DNA of 64,000 bases, taken from the NCBI GenBank assembly GCA_021770005.1, contig JAETRV010000001.1, forward strand, positions 62,001-126,000. The letters run 5' to 3'. Below are positions 42,633 through 51,336 of this stretch, in pieces. The DNA comes from Anaerotruncus sp. (GTDB taxonomy: Bacteria; Bacillota; Clostridia; Oscillospirales; Ruminococcaceae). Both the position numbers and the translations under genes were made by a program. Below the pieces are notes generated by a model. It did no database searches. It saw only the letters and a program-made list of their open reading frames with translations, and was not told the DNA's origin. Positions within the stretch are counted from its first letter, which is position 1. Each line of letters opens with the position of its first letter.

Positions 42633-42851
42633 GTGAAAAAGCATTTCAAAATGGTGGACCTCGACTGCGCAAACTGCGCTGCCAAAATGGAGGACGCGAT
42701 CAAAAAAATCAGCGGTGTGAACGATGCGACCGTTAGCTTTATGGCGCAGAAACTCACCGTTGACGCCGATGAAAGCCGCTTTGACGAGATTATGAAAGAA
42801 ATTGTGCGGGTCTGCAAGCGGGTAGAGCCTGATTGCGTCATCAAATTGTAA
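42633..42851 (+). CDS. Free heavy-metal-associated (HMA) domain protein
   Basis: A 72-residue ferredoxin-fold metal chaperone. The metal site is the LDCANCAAK motif (CxxC, near residues 12-15), followed by KISGVNDATVSFMAQKLTVD. GTG 42633 follows GGAGGGG. It is usually the N-terminal domain of a P1B ATPase; here it is a separate gene immediately before an ATPase that lacks it, so it may deliver metal to that pump. Confidence 0.92.
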   Translation: MKKHFKMVDLDCANCAAKMEDAIKKISGVNDATVSFMAQKLTVDADESRFDEIMKEIVRVCKRVEPDCVIKL

Positions 42852-42878
42852 CCAGCGCGGTTGGAAGGGGGGTCACCA

Positions 42879-44720
42879 ATGAGCAGAAAACAAAAAAAGA
42901 TGCTGGTGCGGATCTTAATCAGCGCGGTTCTGTTTGCGTTCTCGTTCCTGCTTCCGTTGGGCGGTGCGCCCCGGCTGCTTTATTTTGTTGTGGCCTATGC
43001 GGTGGTAGGCTGGGATGTCCTCTGGAGGGCGGTGCGCAATATCGCGCATGGACAGGTCTTTGACGAAAATTTCCTGATGGCGCTTGCAACGGTCGGTGCG
43101 TTTGCACTCGGGGAGTTCCCGGAAGCGGTCGAAGTCATGCTCTTCTACCAGATCGGTGAGCTTTTCCAGAGCTATGCGGTCGGCAGGTCCCGCCAGTCGA
43201 TCACTGCGTTGATGGATATCCGTCCCGATTATGCCAACATAGAGCGGGATGGTGCGCTCGAGCAGGTTGACCCGGATGAGGTTGCGGTGGGGGAGATCAT
43301 TGTCATCAAGGCGGGGGAGAAGATCCCACTTGACGGCGTCGTAATCGAAGGGAGCTCCTCGCTGGATACCGCCGCCTTGACTGGTGAATCCCTTCCACGT
43401 GAGGTCTCCGAGGGGGACAGCGTCATCAGCGGCTGCATCAACCAGAGCGGTTTGCTGCGAGTGCGCGTCAACAAGGAATTTGGGGAATCAACCGTCTCGA
43501 AAATCCTCGATCTGGTGGAAAACTCGAGCAGCAAAAAAGCCCGCGCCGAACACTTTATCACCAAGTTCGCGCGCTATTACACCCCTGTTGTAGTCATTGG
43601 CGCGGTTCTGCTCGCGCTGATCCCCCCGCTTCTGCTTGGTGATGCGTGGAGCATCTGGATCGAGCGTGCGCTCATCTTCCTTGTGATCTCCTGCCCCTGT
43701 GCACTGGTCATCTCGATTCCGCTCAGCTTTTTCGGCGGGATTGGCGGCGCTTCCAAAGCGGGCATTCTGGTCAAGGGGAGCAACTATCTGGAAGCACTCT
43801 CCGAAACGGAGACTGTCGTCTTTGACAAGACCGGCACCTTGACCAAAGGGGTCTTTCAGGTCACCGCGGTGCACCCGGATACCTTGCCGGAGAGTCGCCT
43901 GCTGGAACTCGCCGCACTCGCCGAGAGCTTTTCCGACCACCCGATCTCCCGCTCACTGCGCCAGGCGTACGAGAAGCCGGTCGATCACAGCCGGGTCTCC
44001 GATGTGGAGGAGATTTCAGGGCATGGAGTGCGCGCCCGAGTGGATGGATTGCAGGTCTGCGCAGGTAATGGGAAGCTGATGAATCTGGCCGGTGCACAGT
44101 GGCATGACTGCAATCTGACCGGTACGGTGGTGCACATCGCGGTAGATGGCAGTTATGGCGGGCATATCGTGATTTCTGATACGGTAAAGCCGGATGCCGC
44201 TGAGGCGATTGGCGCGCTCAAACGCATGGGAATCCGTCAGACAGTCATGCTGACTGGAGATACACAGGCGGTTGCCGAACAGATCGCCGGGGAACTGGGG
44301 CTGGATTCGTTCCATGCCGGTCTGCTCCCTGCGGATAAGGTGGAGCGGGTCGAAGAGTTGCTGAAGCAGAAATCAGCCAAAGGGAAGCTCGCGTTTGTTG
44401 GCGACGGGATCAATGATGCCCCCGTTCTTTCCCGGGCGGATATCGGGATTGCAATGGGCGGGCTTGGCTCCGACGCCGCAATCGAGGCTGCGGACATCGT
44501 GTTAATGGATGACCAGCCTTCCAAGATTGCGACCGCGATGCAGATTTCCAAGAAGACCTTGCGGATTGTCAAACAGAACATCGTCTTTTCGCTCGGGGTC
44601 AAGGGGTTGATCCTCCTGCTTGGGGCGGCGGGCCTCGCCAGCATGCAGGCGGCGATCTTTGCGGACGTTGGCGTCATGGTGATTGCAGTGCTCAACGCTT
44701 CCCGCGCGTTAAAGCCCTAA
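42879..44720 (+). CDS. Heavy-metal P1B-type ATPase (Zn/Cd/Pb class)
   Basis: A 613-residue metal efflux pump. CPC in transmembrane helix 6 (C272-P-C274, SCPCALVISIPL), ALTGESLP, phosphorylated D316 in DKTGTLT, the HP dipeptide in FSDHPISRSL, MLTGDT and GDGINDAP are all present. The CPC and the ArsR partner point to Zn2+/Cd2+ rather than Cu+. No N-terminal HMA domain is present; it is supplied by the preceding gene. ATG 42879 follows GGGGGG. Confidence 0.93.
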   Translation: MSRKQKKMLVRILISAVLFAFSFLLPLGGAPRLLYFVVAYAVVGWDVLWRAVRNIAHGQVFDENFLMALATVGAFALGEFPEAVEVMLFYQIGELFQSYAVGRSRQSITALMDIRPDYANIERDGALEQVDPDEVAVGEIIVIKAGEKIPLDGVVIEGSSSLDTAALTGESLPREVSEGDSVISGCINQSGLLRVRVNKEFGESTVSKILDLVENSSSKKARAEHFITKFARYYTPVVVIGAVLLALIPPLLLGDAWSIWIERALIFLVISCPCALVISIPLSFFGGIGGASKAGILVKGSNYLEALSETETVVFDKTGTLTKGVFQVTAVHPDTLPESRLLELAALAESFSDHPISRSLRQAYEKPVDHSRVSDVEEISGHGVRARVDGLQVCAGNGKLMNLAGAQWHDCNLTGTVVHIAVDGSYGGHIVISDTVKPDAAEAIGALKRMGIRQTVMLTGDTQAVAEQIAGELGLDSFHAGLLPADKVERVEELLKQKSAKGKLAFVGDGINDAPVLSRADIGIAMGGLGSDAAIEAADIVLMDDQPSKIATAMQISKKTLRIVKQNIVFSLGVKGLILLLGAAGLASMQAAIFADVGVMVIAVLNASRALKP

Positions 44721-44760
44721 CCAACGCCACACTACGAGCCGCTTACAAGCGGGATAAAAA

Positions 44761-44798
44761 ATCCGGGCATCCGCGAAAACGGATGCCCGGATTTTTTT
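44761..44798. terminator. Terminator of the metal efflux operon
   Basis: Thirteen-bp stem (44761-44773 with 44780-44792), flanked by AAAAA and TTTTTTT, so usable from both sides. Confidence 0.85.
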
Positions 44799-44827
44799 AT
44801 GCAGGGGAGACAACCCAGTCGTTACCA

Positions 44828-45250
44828 CTAACGGCAATGACCGCTGCTGTGATGTCCGCCGTAATAAGGGGTTGCAGGTGCCGACGGTACACCGAAATAG
44901 GTGCCGCAATGGGTGCACGCACCATTTTCCTGATTGTGGTGGCAATAGGAAAGTCCGTTATGGGTGTGAACGCCCGACAAGGCACAACCCTCCACAGAGC
45001 AGAGCTGTGCGCCGCAATCGTTGCCGCAGTAGCTGCAGAGACCACTCTGCTGGCTGTGGCGGCAATAGGAAGCGCCATCATGCGTATGGATGCCGGACAG
45101 GGTGCAATCTGCGACCGCGCAGGTGGGATAGACCGTCCGCTGCTGTACCGCTACCGAGCGATGGTGTCCATGTGCTGCGGCAGGGACAGTGACGGCAGAG
45201 AGTACAAGGACACTCGCGATACCCGTTAAAAGACATTTTTTCAGGCTCAT
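44828..45250 (-). CDS. Exported Cys/His-rich two-repeat protein
   Basis: A 140-residue protein of unknown function. Residues 1-26 form a signal peptide (...VTVPAAA). Two 32-residue repeats follow (about 44-75 and 84-115), each with the pattern CxxxxCxLSG[IV]HTH[DN]GxSYCxHxxxxGxCxxC, and the C-terminus is His/Gly-rich (GGHHSSGHCR). The dense Cys and His spacing strongly suggests metal binding or disulfide-linked knots outside the cell. ATG 45250 follows GGAAGGAG. It is convergent with the metal efflux operon, an attractive but unproven link. Confidence 0.7.
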   Translation of the reverse strand: MSLKKCLLTGIASVLVLSAVTVPAAAHGHHRSVAVQQRTVYPTCAVADCTLSGIHTHDGASYCRHSQQSGLCSYCGNDCGAQLCSVEGCALSGVHTHNGLSYCHHNQENGACTHCGTYFGVPSAPATPYYGGHHSSGHCR

Positions 45251-45298
45251 AAAAAAACTCCTTCCTGAAAATAAGACCTCTTTGTTTTCCGAACTTAC

Positions 45299-45337
45299 AA
45301 AAAATCATGCAAAGCCCGAAAACCTTACATGATTTTT
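45299..45337 (-). terminator. Terminator of the tRNA unit
   Basis: AAAAATCATG and CATGATTTTT inverted repeat; on the minus strand the stem ends in TTTTTTGT. Confidence 0.6.
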
Positions 45338-45338
45338 A

Positions 45339-45414
45339 TGGTGGACCCGAAGGGGATCGAACCCTCGACCTTACGGATGCGAACCGTACGCGCTCCCAGC
45401 TGCGCTACGGGCCC
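45339..45414 (-). tRNA. tRNA-Ala (anticodon CGC)
   Basis: Full cloverleaf with encoded CCA. The acceptor stem GGGCCCG pairs with CGGGTCC and contains the G3-U70 pair that identifies alanine tRNAs; the anticodon loop is TTCGCAT, and the T loop is GGTTCGATC. Confidence 0.95.
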
Positions 45415-45420
45415 ATATTT

Positions 45421-45496
45421 TGGTGATCCATCGGAGACTCGAACTCCGGACACCCTGATTAAAAGTCAGGTGCTCTGCCAGCTGAGCTAATGGATC
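45421..45496 (-). tRNA. tRNA-Lys (anticodon TTT)
   Basis: Full cloverleaf with encoded CCA. Acceptor stem GATCCAT/ATGGATC, D-arm AGCTCAGCTGGCAGAGC, anticodon loop CTTTTAA, T loop GTTCGAGTC. It is 6 bases upstream of tRNA-Ala in the same transcript. Confidence 0.97.
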
Positions 45497-45533
45497 ATGT
45501 TTGTGTTTGCAACGTCATTCACAACGCTTGATT

Positions 45534-45562
45534 ATTATAGCAAAGAAAGATGGCGTTGTCAA
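45534..45562 (-). promoter_or_regulatory. Consensus promoter of the tRNA-Lys/tRNA-Ala unit
   Basis: On the minus strand: exact TTGACA (45562-45557), 17-bp spacer, exact TATAAT (45539-45534). Confidence 0.85.
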
Positions 45563-45735
45563 CCTAAAAAGGAAAAAAATTTATGAAAATTGTAAAATCA
45601 TTCGAGAAGCAGGATTTTCGTGGAAAAGGCCGGGATTTCCATGGGAAAAATCCCTTGTTCAAGCTTGCACGAAAGATGGAAATTTAGGTTGACCACAGGC
45701 AGCTTTAAGATAGCAGAGAAATCCCCATGCAAGGA

Positions 45736-46593
45736 TTAGTCTGCATTTTGCGTATCAGGGGGCATGTCCCGCAGGCGGAGGGTCGCCAACAGTGGGTAGT
45801 GGTCGGACGGATACCGCCCCTCGATCGGGTCGGTCACGATCTGGGAGTCGATGATCTCGAATTCGTCCGAAACAAAGATATAGTCGATCGGGCAGGCTCC
45901 CTTCCGGATCTTCCCGCTGAAGTTGTGCAGTGTGTTCGAGAGGCAGGACGGGTCAAATCGGGTATAGACATCGGTGAGACGCAGTCCACCCCTATCAGCG
46001 GCGTAGTTGCGCAGAAACTGCACCGGTTTGCTGTTCGGTTTGCAGTTGAAATCCCCCATCAGGACAGTCGGCATTGGACGCTGCTGCTGGTATTTCTCCA
46101 TATAATCAAGGATGACCTGTACCCCGAGCAGCCGCGCGATCCCGCAGATGTGGTCGAGATGGGTGTTAAATACCCGGATCGACCGGTCAAGCCGCTTGAT
46201 GTAGACCTCCGCGACTGTACAGATCCGCGGGAACACCGCATAGTAGGCGCGGCTGAGCTTTTCCGGGCTTTTGGAAAGCCAGAAGGTTTTAATCAGGCTG
46301 ACTTTCGCTTCCTGATTTTTGATGATAATATCGCTGTGCTCGTCATCCTTTGGCTTGAGACCGCGGAACCGCCCGAAGCCAAGGATGCTGTAGTCGACAT
46401 CCAGCAGGCGTCCGACATCCTCGCGCATACTGGGCAGAAGTTCCTGCACACCGATAATCGTGGCGCCGCTTTCCCGGATAAACTGCGCGGCAAGCGCACG
46501 CCGCTCCCCCCATTTGTGGGTATGGTTGAGCGGAATGCCGAAATCCCGTTTGAGATTAAAGGAGATTACCCGGATCAAATCGCTGTCGCTCAT
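45736..46593 (-). CDS. Endonuclease/exonuclease/phosphatase family protein
   Basis: A 285-residue protein of the EEP (DNase I-like) superfamily: ISFNLKRD at the N-terminus (metal ligand Asn), GVQELLP (catalytic Glu), NTHLDH, LMGDFNCKPNS and a C-terminal SDHYPL. No signal peptide, so probably cytoplasmic. It could act on nucleic acid, phospholipid or small phosphoesters; the sequence does not say which. ATG 46593 overlaps the end of the tautomerase gene by four bases. Confidence 0.9.
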   Translation of the reverse strand: MSDSDLIRVISFNLKRDFGIPLNHTHKWGERRALAAQFIRESGATIIGVQELLPSMREDVGRLLDVDYSILGFGRFRGLKPKDDEHSDIIIKNQEAKVSLIKTFWLSKSPEKLSRAYYAVFPRICTVAEVYIKRLDRSIRVFNTHLDHICGIARLLGVQVILDYMEKYQQQRPMPTVLMGDFNCKPNSKPVQFLRNYAADRGGLRLTDVYTRFDPSCLSNTLHNFSGKIRKGACPIDYIFVSDEFEIIDSQIVTDPIEGRYPSDHYPLLATLRLRDMPPDTQNAD

Positions 46594-46808
46594 AGCAGAC
46601 CCTCCGTGTTTTTCTGGTATTCCTGTTTGATCTTGTCGATCGTCCTGCCGCCAATCCCGATATTCTGCTCCGGCAGTTCCTCGATTGTGGTCATAAAAAA
46701 TGCGGGTGGGACCGCCATAATTTCGGAAGCCACTTCCGTGAGGCGCTGGATGAGCCGTTCTTTTTGTTCTCCGGTTAAGCTGCCGCCAACCACCTTGATA
46801 TATGGCAT
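46590..46808 (-). CDS. 4-oxalocrotonate tautomerase family protein
   Basis: A 72-residue protein. It begins MPYIKVVGG, so Pro2 becomes the N-terminal catalytic proline after Met removal; LTGEQKERLIQRLTEVASEI and the EELPEQNIGIGG segment fit small tautomerases of the DmpI/YwhB group. ATG 46808 follows AAAGGGGG; the upstream extension lacks family character. It is coupled to the EEP gene. The natural substrate is unknown. Confidence 0.88.
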   Translation of the reverse strand: MPYIKVVGGSLTGEQKERLIQRLTEVASEIMAVPPAFFMTTIEELPEQNIGIGGRTIDKIKQEYQKNTEGLL

Positions 46809-47060
46809 GGCGAATCCCCCTTTCACGATCTCGACCCTGCGAAAGATGTTTAAACAGACTCTTTTAGATGAAAAACATCCTGATAAACGCACTTCGATTA
46901 TAGCACCGGTTTGATAGATTTGCAATGATATGCCGGGTAAAAATGGCGGATCAGAAGATAGGATTGCAAACCGCTGCGGAAGATGGTACAATAAATTACC
47001 AGCATAGACAGCCATCTGGGTTCAGACCAAACCAGCAAAGATAGGGGATGGGGGTTACAG

Positions 47061-47894
47061 ATGAAAATTTTTGATAGCCATGTGCATTCCAGCAATTCAC
47101 CCGATGCAGAAAGCGCGGTGATGCTGCTCTGCGAGCAGGCGGTAGCAGCAGGGCTTTCCGGCTTCTGCGTCACCGACCACTGTGAGCTGGAGGAGTACGA
47201 GTCCGGACAGTTTGCAGAGCGGATTTCCCAGTCGGCCTTCGATGTGGGCAAGGCGGCCAGGGTGTTCCAGGGGCGTCTGACGCTACATACTGGAATCGAG
47301 ATTTCAGGGGTGCATCACCATCCGGAGCTTGCGCGCCAGGTGGCGGCGGATCATCCGTTTGATATGATCCTGCTTTCGGTCCACAATGATGAGGACGGAA
47401 CCGACATTTTTTACCATCCATTCAGCAGCTGGACCCCGCAGGAGATCGACCGCTATCTCACCTATTATTTCACCTCCCTGCTTCGGTCGATGCGGCTGGG
47501 AGCGTTCGACGTGGTGGCACACCTGACCTACCCAATCCGCTATATCACCGGCCGGCATCATATCCCGGTCGACCTCGGGCGGTATAACGATCTGATCGAG
47601 GAGATTCTGCGGCTTGCTGCGCAGGAGGGCAAGGGGCTTGAGATTAACACCTCCGGCCTTGCCGGGCCGCTTGCGGACACACTGCCGCCGGTGACCTATA
47701 TCCGGCGGTTCCGGGAGCTGGGAGGGGAGTTTGTAACGATCGGTTCGGATTCTCACCAGGTGCGGACATTGGGCGCTGGGTTTGACCGAGCCAGACAGAT
47801 GTTGGCAGATGCGGGTTTCGGAAGCTACACCTTCTACCGGGAACGCCATCCGCTGTTGGTTCAGATTGAGGAAAAAGGAGTTGTGAACGTATGA
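47061..47894 (+). CDS. PHP-domain phosphatase, histidinol-phosphatase-like (HisK/HisJ family)
   Basis: A 277-residue metal-dependent phosphoesterase. The PHP signature FDSHVHSSNSPD is at residues 4-15, then VTDHCE, HTGIEISG, LSVHN, DVVAHLTYP and the C-terminal GSDSH pair of metal ligands. The family dephosphorylates histidinol phosphate, but no his genes are nearby and the substrate may differ. ATG 47061 has GGGG-rich sequence upstream; the stop overlaps the Lrp gene start by four bases. Confidence 0.85.
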   Translation: MKIFDSHVHSSNSPDAESAVMLLCEQAVAAGLSGFCVTDHCELEEYESGQFAERISQSAFDVGKAARVFQGRLTLHTGIEISGVHHHPELARQVAADHPFDMILLSVHNDEDGTDIFYHPFSSWTPQEIDRYLTYYFTSLLRSMRLGAFDVVAHLTYPIRYITGRHHIPVDLGRYNDLIEEILRLAAQEGKGLEINTSGLAGPLADTLPPVTYIRRFRELGGEFVTIGSDSHQVRTLGAGFDRARQMLADAGFGSYTFYRERHPLLVQIEEKGVVNV

Positions 47895-48385
47895 AAGAGA
47901 TGGATACAGGAAAACTGTTGAAGCTGGTCGCGGATGACGCGCAGCTTTCCCATGCACAGCTTGCGGTGATGCTCGGCGTATCCGAGCAGGAGATTTCCGA
48001 CGCGATTGCCGGGTTGGAGCAGAAGGGAATTATCCGGGGTTACAAAGCGCTGATCGACTGGGACAAGACCGGACACAATCTCGTTTCCGCGCGGATCGAG
48101 ATCAAAGTGACCCCCAAGGCGACGATGGGGTTTGAGGAGATCGCCTATACCATTTCACAGTTCCCGGAAGTCGAGACCTGTTACCTGATGAGCGGCGGCT
48201 ATGACCTCGCGCTGACGATCAGCGGCAAGACATTCAAGGACATTGCCCTCTTCGTGGCGCACCGGCTTGCCCCGCTGGATGCGGTGCAGTCAACCAGCAC
48301 CCACTTTATCCTGAAAAAATATAAGGAGCGCGGCCTGCTGATGGCGGACGCCCCCCGGGACGAACGGGAGGTAACTTCCCAGTGA
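47891..48385 (+). CDS. Lrp/AsnC family regulator
   Basis: A 164-residue protein: N-terminal HTH (LSHAQLAVMLGVSEQEISDAIAGLEQKGIIRGYKA) and a C-terminal RAM/ligand domain (SARIEIKVTPKATMGFEEIA, CYLMSGGYDLALTISG). The RAM domain normally binds amino acids. It is joined to the aminotransferase gene by an overlap at 48382-48385, a well-known Lrp-aminotransferase pairing, so it may control that gene in response to the substrate. Confidence 0.92.
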   Translation: MKEMDTGKLLKLVADDAQLSHAQLAVMLGVSEQEISDAIAGLEQKGIIRGYKALIDWDKTGHNLVSARIEIKVTPKATMGFEEIAYTISQFPEVETCYLMSGGYDLALTISGKTFKDIALFVAHRLAPLDAVQSTSTHFILKKYKERGLLMADAPRDEREVTSQ

Positions 48386-49566
48386 TGGAATATGATAAGC
48401 TGTTGAGCAGGTCCGCCGCCGCGCTGAAGCCCTCCGGTATCCGCAGATTTTTTGATATTGCGGCAGAGATGGACGATGTGATCTCCCTGGGCGTTGGGGA
48501 GCCGGATTTCAAGACCCCCTGGGAGATCCGCCGCGCAGGGATCGAGAGCCTGGAAAAGGGGCATACCTTTTATACCGCGAACGCGGGGCTTGCGGCGTTG
48601 CGTGCCGAGATCTGCAACTATCTCAAGCGCCGGTTCACCCTCTCCTATGAGCCCAAAACCGATGTGTTTGTCACCGTCGGCGGGAGCGAGGCGATCGACC
48701 TTTGTATCCGGGCCACGATCAATCCCGGCGAGGGGGAAGAGGTGCTGATCCCGGAACCATGCTTTGTCTGTTATGATCCGTTGACCCGGATGGCGGGCGG
48801 GGTCCCGGTGCCGATTGCGACCCGTGTCGAGGATGGATTCCGTCTGACTGCCGCACAGCTCCGGGAGCATCTGACCCCGAAAACCAAGCTTCTCATCCTG
48901 CCGTTCCCCAACAACCCGACCGGGGCGGTTATGCGGCGGAACCATCTGGAGGAGATCGCTGAGGTGCTGCGCGGCACCGATGTGCTTGTCCTCTCGGATG
49001 AGATTTATGCCGAGCTGACCTATGGGACGGAGCGCCATGTCTCGTTCGCCGAGCTGGACGGGATGCAGGAGCGCACGATCCTGGTCAATGGATTCTCCAA
49101 AACCTACGCAATGACCGGTTGGCGTCTCGGTTATGCGGCTGGGCCTGCGCCGATCATCCGGCAGATGATCAAACTGCACCAGTTTGCGATTATGTGCGCC
49201 CCGACAACCAGCCAGTATGCGGCGATAGAGGCGCTGAAAAATTGTGATGAGGCGATCGAAGCGATGCGCAGTGAATATGACATGCGCCGCCGCTTGGTGG
49301 TCGATGGGTTCAACCGGATCGGGTTGAGCTGCTTTGAGCCGGAAGGTGCTTTCTATGTCTTCCCGAGCATCCGGTCCACCGGCATGACCAGCAACGAATT
49401 CTGCATGAAGCTGCTCGAGAAAGAGCGGGTAGCGGTCGTACCGGGGGATGCGCTCGGTGCGAGCGGCGAAGGACATGTCCGTGTGTCCTACTCCTATTCG
49501 GTCAAACACCTGCTCGAGGCCCTCAAACGGATCGAGCGGTTTGTTAAAAGCCTGCCATCCGCGTAA
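48382..49566 (+). CDS. Class I/II PLP-dependent aminotransferase
   Basis: A 394-residue enzyme of the AspC/PatA fold. SLGVGEPDFKTP and YTANAGLAALR lie near the N-terminus, LPFPNNPTGAVM gives the Asn-Pro contact, LSDEIYAEL the PLP-binding Asp/Tyr, K240 in NGFSKTYAMTGWRLGY is the PLP lysine, and VRVSYSYS has the carboxylate-binding Arg. GTG 48382 is 10 bases after GGGAGG; ATG 48385 is an equally possible start. The substrate amino acid is not defined. Confidence 0.9.
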   Translation: MMEYDKLLSRSAAALKPSGIRRFFDIAAEMDDVISLGVGEPDFKTPWEIRRAGIESLEKGHTFYTANAGLAALRAEICNYLKRRFTLSYEPKTDVFVTVGGSEAIDLCIRATINPGEGEEVLIPEPCFVCYDPLTRMAGGVPVPIATRVEDGFRLTAAQLREHLTPKTKLLILPFPNNPTGAVMRRNHLEEIAEVLRGTDVLVLSDEIYAELTYGTERHVSFAELDGMQERTILVNGFSKTYAMTGWRLGYAAGPAPIIRQMIKLHQFAIMCAPTTSQYAAIEALKNCDEAIEAMRSEYDMRRRLVVDGFNRIGLSCFEPEGAFYVFPSIRSTGMTSNEFCMKLLEKERVAVVPGDALGASGEGHVRVSYSYSVKHLLEALKRIERFVKSLPSA

Positions 49567-49604
49567 ATGCGCCCTTTTCCGCAGCTTCCCTGTGGTATCT
49601 TTTA

Positions 49605-49712
49605 TTTACTTTGAAGCCAAAAGTTTCGTCCACCTTTGCTCCGGCCCAAGGTCCGCCTGCGGCGGCAGTAAAAGGTGGCGGGGTCGAGGGGCAGAGCCCC
49701 CGCTGCAAGCAA
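49605..49712. repeat. Intergenic repeat-like element, copy C
   Basis: Non-coding stretch with CCACCTTT/AAAGGTGG and GGGGCAGAGCCCC inverted repeats. The GGCAGAGCC-centred hairpin is shared with copy A at 9354-9373. A ribosome site for the next gene follows. Confidence 0.4.
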
Positions 49713-49731
49713 GATAGAAATGGGGGATGGT

Positions 49732-51267
49732 ATGCTGATTGTAACAGCGGAGCAGATGAAGGCGATTGAGGTCAGCTCGATGGAATACGCGCTGAGCATG
49801 GAGCGCCTGATGGAGAATGCAGGCAGTGCGGCGGCGATTGCGATCCGGCAGATGGCCGAGGTGGAAGGACGGTTTGTGACCATCTTCTGCGGACGGGGAA
49901 ACAACGGCGGGGATGGCTTTGTGGTGGCGCGCCGCCTGCACGAAGCGGGCGCGAATGTGGCGGTTGTGCTCACCGACGGCCAGCCCCGCACCGAACAGGC
50001 CCAGGCAATGTTTTCGATCCTCAGCGGGTTGGAAATCGCAGTGGTCGAATTCGAAGCCGATCCGGTGTATCTGGCGGAACGTCTGGCCGAAACCGACCTG
50101 CTGGTCGATGCCATCTATGGGACAGGCTTTTACGGCGAGCTGGACGAAAAGCACAGGGACATCTGCCGGCTGATGAACGGGGTGGAGGTGCAGACCGTTT
50201 CGCTCGATATCCCGACCGGCGTGACCGCAGATACCGGCGCGGCGGACGATTTCGCGGTGCGTGCGGATCTGACGATCGTATTTGACAGCGACAAGCCCGC
50301 GACCGTCCTGCCCGGTGCAGCGGCCTGGTGCGGCGAGGTGGTCGTGGTGGATATTGGAATCCCACCAAAGGCGCGGGAGGGGATCGAACAGCTCTACACG
50401 CTGGTGGATGAGGAGTTTGTGTTTGCCACCCTGCCGCCCCGCCGCCGGGAGACCCACAAGGGAAGTTATGGAAGGCTGTTGAATATCGCTGGCTGTCAGC
50501 GGTATATGGGGGCGGCAATGCTCTCGTCGCTTGCGGCGCTGCGGACCGGCGCGGGATATGTCACCCTCGCTTCGACCAAGGAGGTCTGCCGGACCGCGCT
50601 GCCCGCCTTGACCGAGGCAGTAATGATGCCGCTCCGGCAGAATGCGGACGGCTCGATCTCGTACGATTCGATCGACACGATCCTACAGGAGGCGGAGCGG
50701 TCGTCCGCAATCCTGCTGGGGAACGGACTTGGGACGGGCAGCGACGCCTGCCATATCGTCTACGACCTGCTCCAGACGGTAAAATGCCCGCTGATTATCG
50801 ATGCAGATGGCATAAATGCGGTTGCGAAGAATATAGATATAATCAAGCAGGCACAGGCTCCGGTGGTATTTACGCCGCACCTCATGGAGCTTTCCCGGCT
50901 GACCACCCTGCCGCCCGAACAGATTCGGCGGGATATCCTCTCGATCGGGAAACGGTTTGCGGAAGGATATGGGGTGACGGTCGTGCTGAAAGATGCTTAC
51001 ACCAACACCATCGCGGCGGATGGGCAGGTTTATATCAACACCACCGGCAATGCGGGGCTGGCCAAGGCGGGCAGCGGGGATGTGTTGGCGGGGATCATTG
51101 GCGCGCTTGCCGCACAGGGGCATGAGCCTGCGGTTGCGGCGGCGTGCGGTGTTTGGCTGCATGGGTTAGCGGGCGATTACGCGGCGAATGAGTTTTCCCA
51201 GTACGGGATGCTGCCGCGGGATGTGATCCGGATGCTGCCCCGGGTGTTTGCCGACCACGGACGTTGA
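49732..51267 (+). CDS. nnr: Bifunctional NAD(P)H-hydrate epimerase / ADP-dependent dehydratase
   Basis: Repairs hydrated NAD(P)H. Residues 1-215 are the epimerase (YjeF_N: MENAGSAAA, FCGRGNNGGDGFVVARRL, DAIYGTGF, LDIPTGVTADTG). Residues about 230-511 are the ribokinase-fold dehydratase (RRRETHKGSYGRLLNIAG, GNGLGT, LIIDADGINAV, FTPHLMELSRL, and NTTGNAGLAKAGSGDVLAG). ATG 49732 follows GGGGGATGG. In many Clostridia alr and mazEF follow; here the next genes are a lipoprotein and mazF. Confidence 0.96.
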   Translation: MLIVTAEQMKAIEVSSMEYALSMERLMENAGSAAAIAIRQMAEVEGRFVTIFCGRGNNGGDGFVVARRLHEAGANVAVVLTDGQPRTEQAQAMFSILSGLEIAVVEFEADPVYLAERLAETDLLVDAIYGTGFYGELDEKHRDICRLMNGVEVQTVSLDIPTGVTADTGAADDFAVRADLTIVFDSDKPATVLPGAAAWCGEVVVVDIGIPPKAREGIEQLYTLVDEEFVFATLPPRRRETHKGSYGRLLNIAGCQRYMGAAMLSSLAALRTGAGYVTLASTKEVCRTALPALTEAVMMPLRQNADGSISYDSIDTILQEAERSSAILLGNGLGTGSDACHIVYDLLQTVKCPLIIDADGINAVAKNIDIIKQAQAPVVFTPHLMELSRLTTLPPEQIRRDILSIGKRFAEGYGVTVVLKDAYTNTIAADGQVYINTTGNAGLAKAGSGDVLAGIIGALAAQGHEPAVAAACGVWLHGLAGDYAANEFSQYGMLPRDVIRMLPRVFADHGR

Positions 51268-51336
51268 AGAAAGGGGCCCAGCCGCCGTTTTTCGGAGGAA
51301 GGCGTTCCTGAATCTGACCGAACGGGGTGGGGCTTT

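Noticed and set aside
45299..45500. More tRNA genes in the cluster
   Set aside because: Only two cloverleaves (Lys and Ala) can be folded; the flanks are a promoter and a terminator.
48199..49509. 436-codon minus-strand frame opposite the aminotransferase gene
   Set aside because: The plus strand has all aminotransferase motifs; the antisense frame is Arg/His-rich with no domain.
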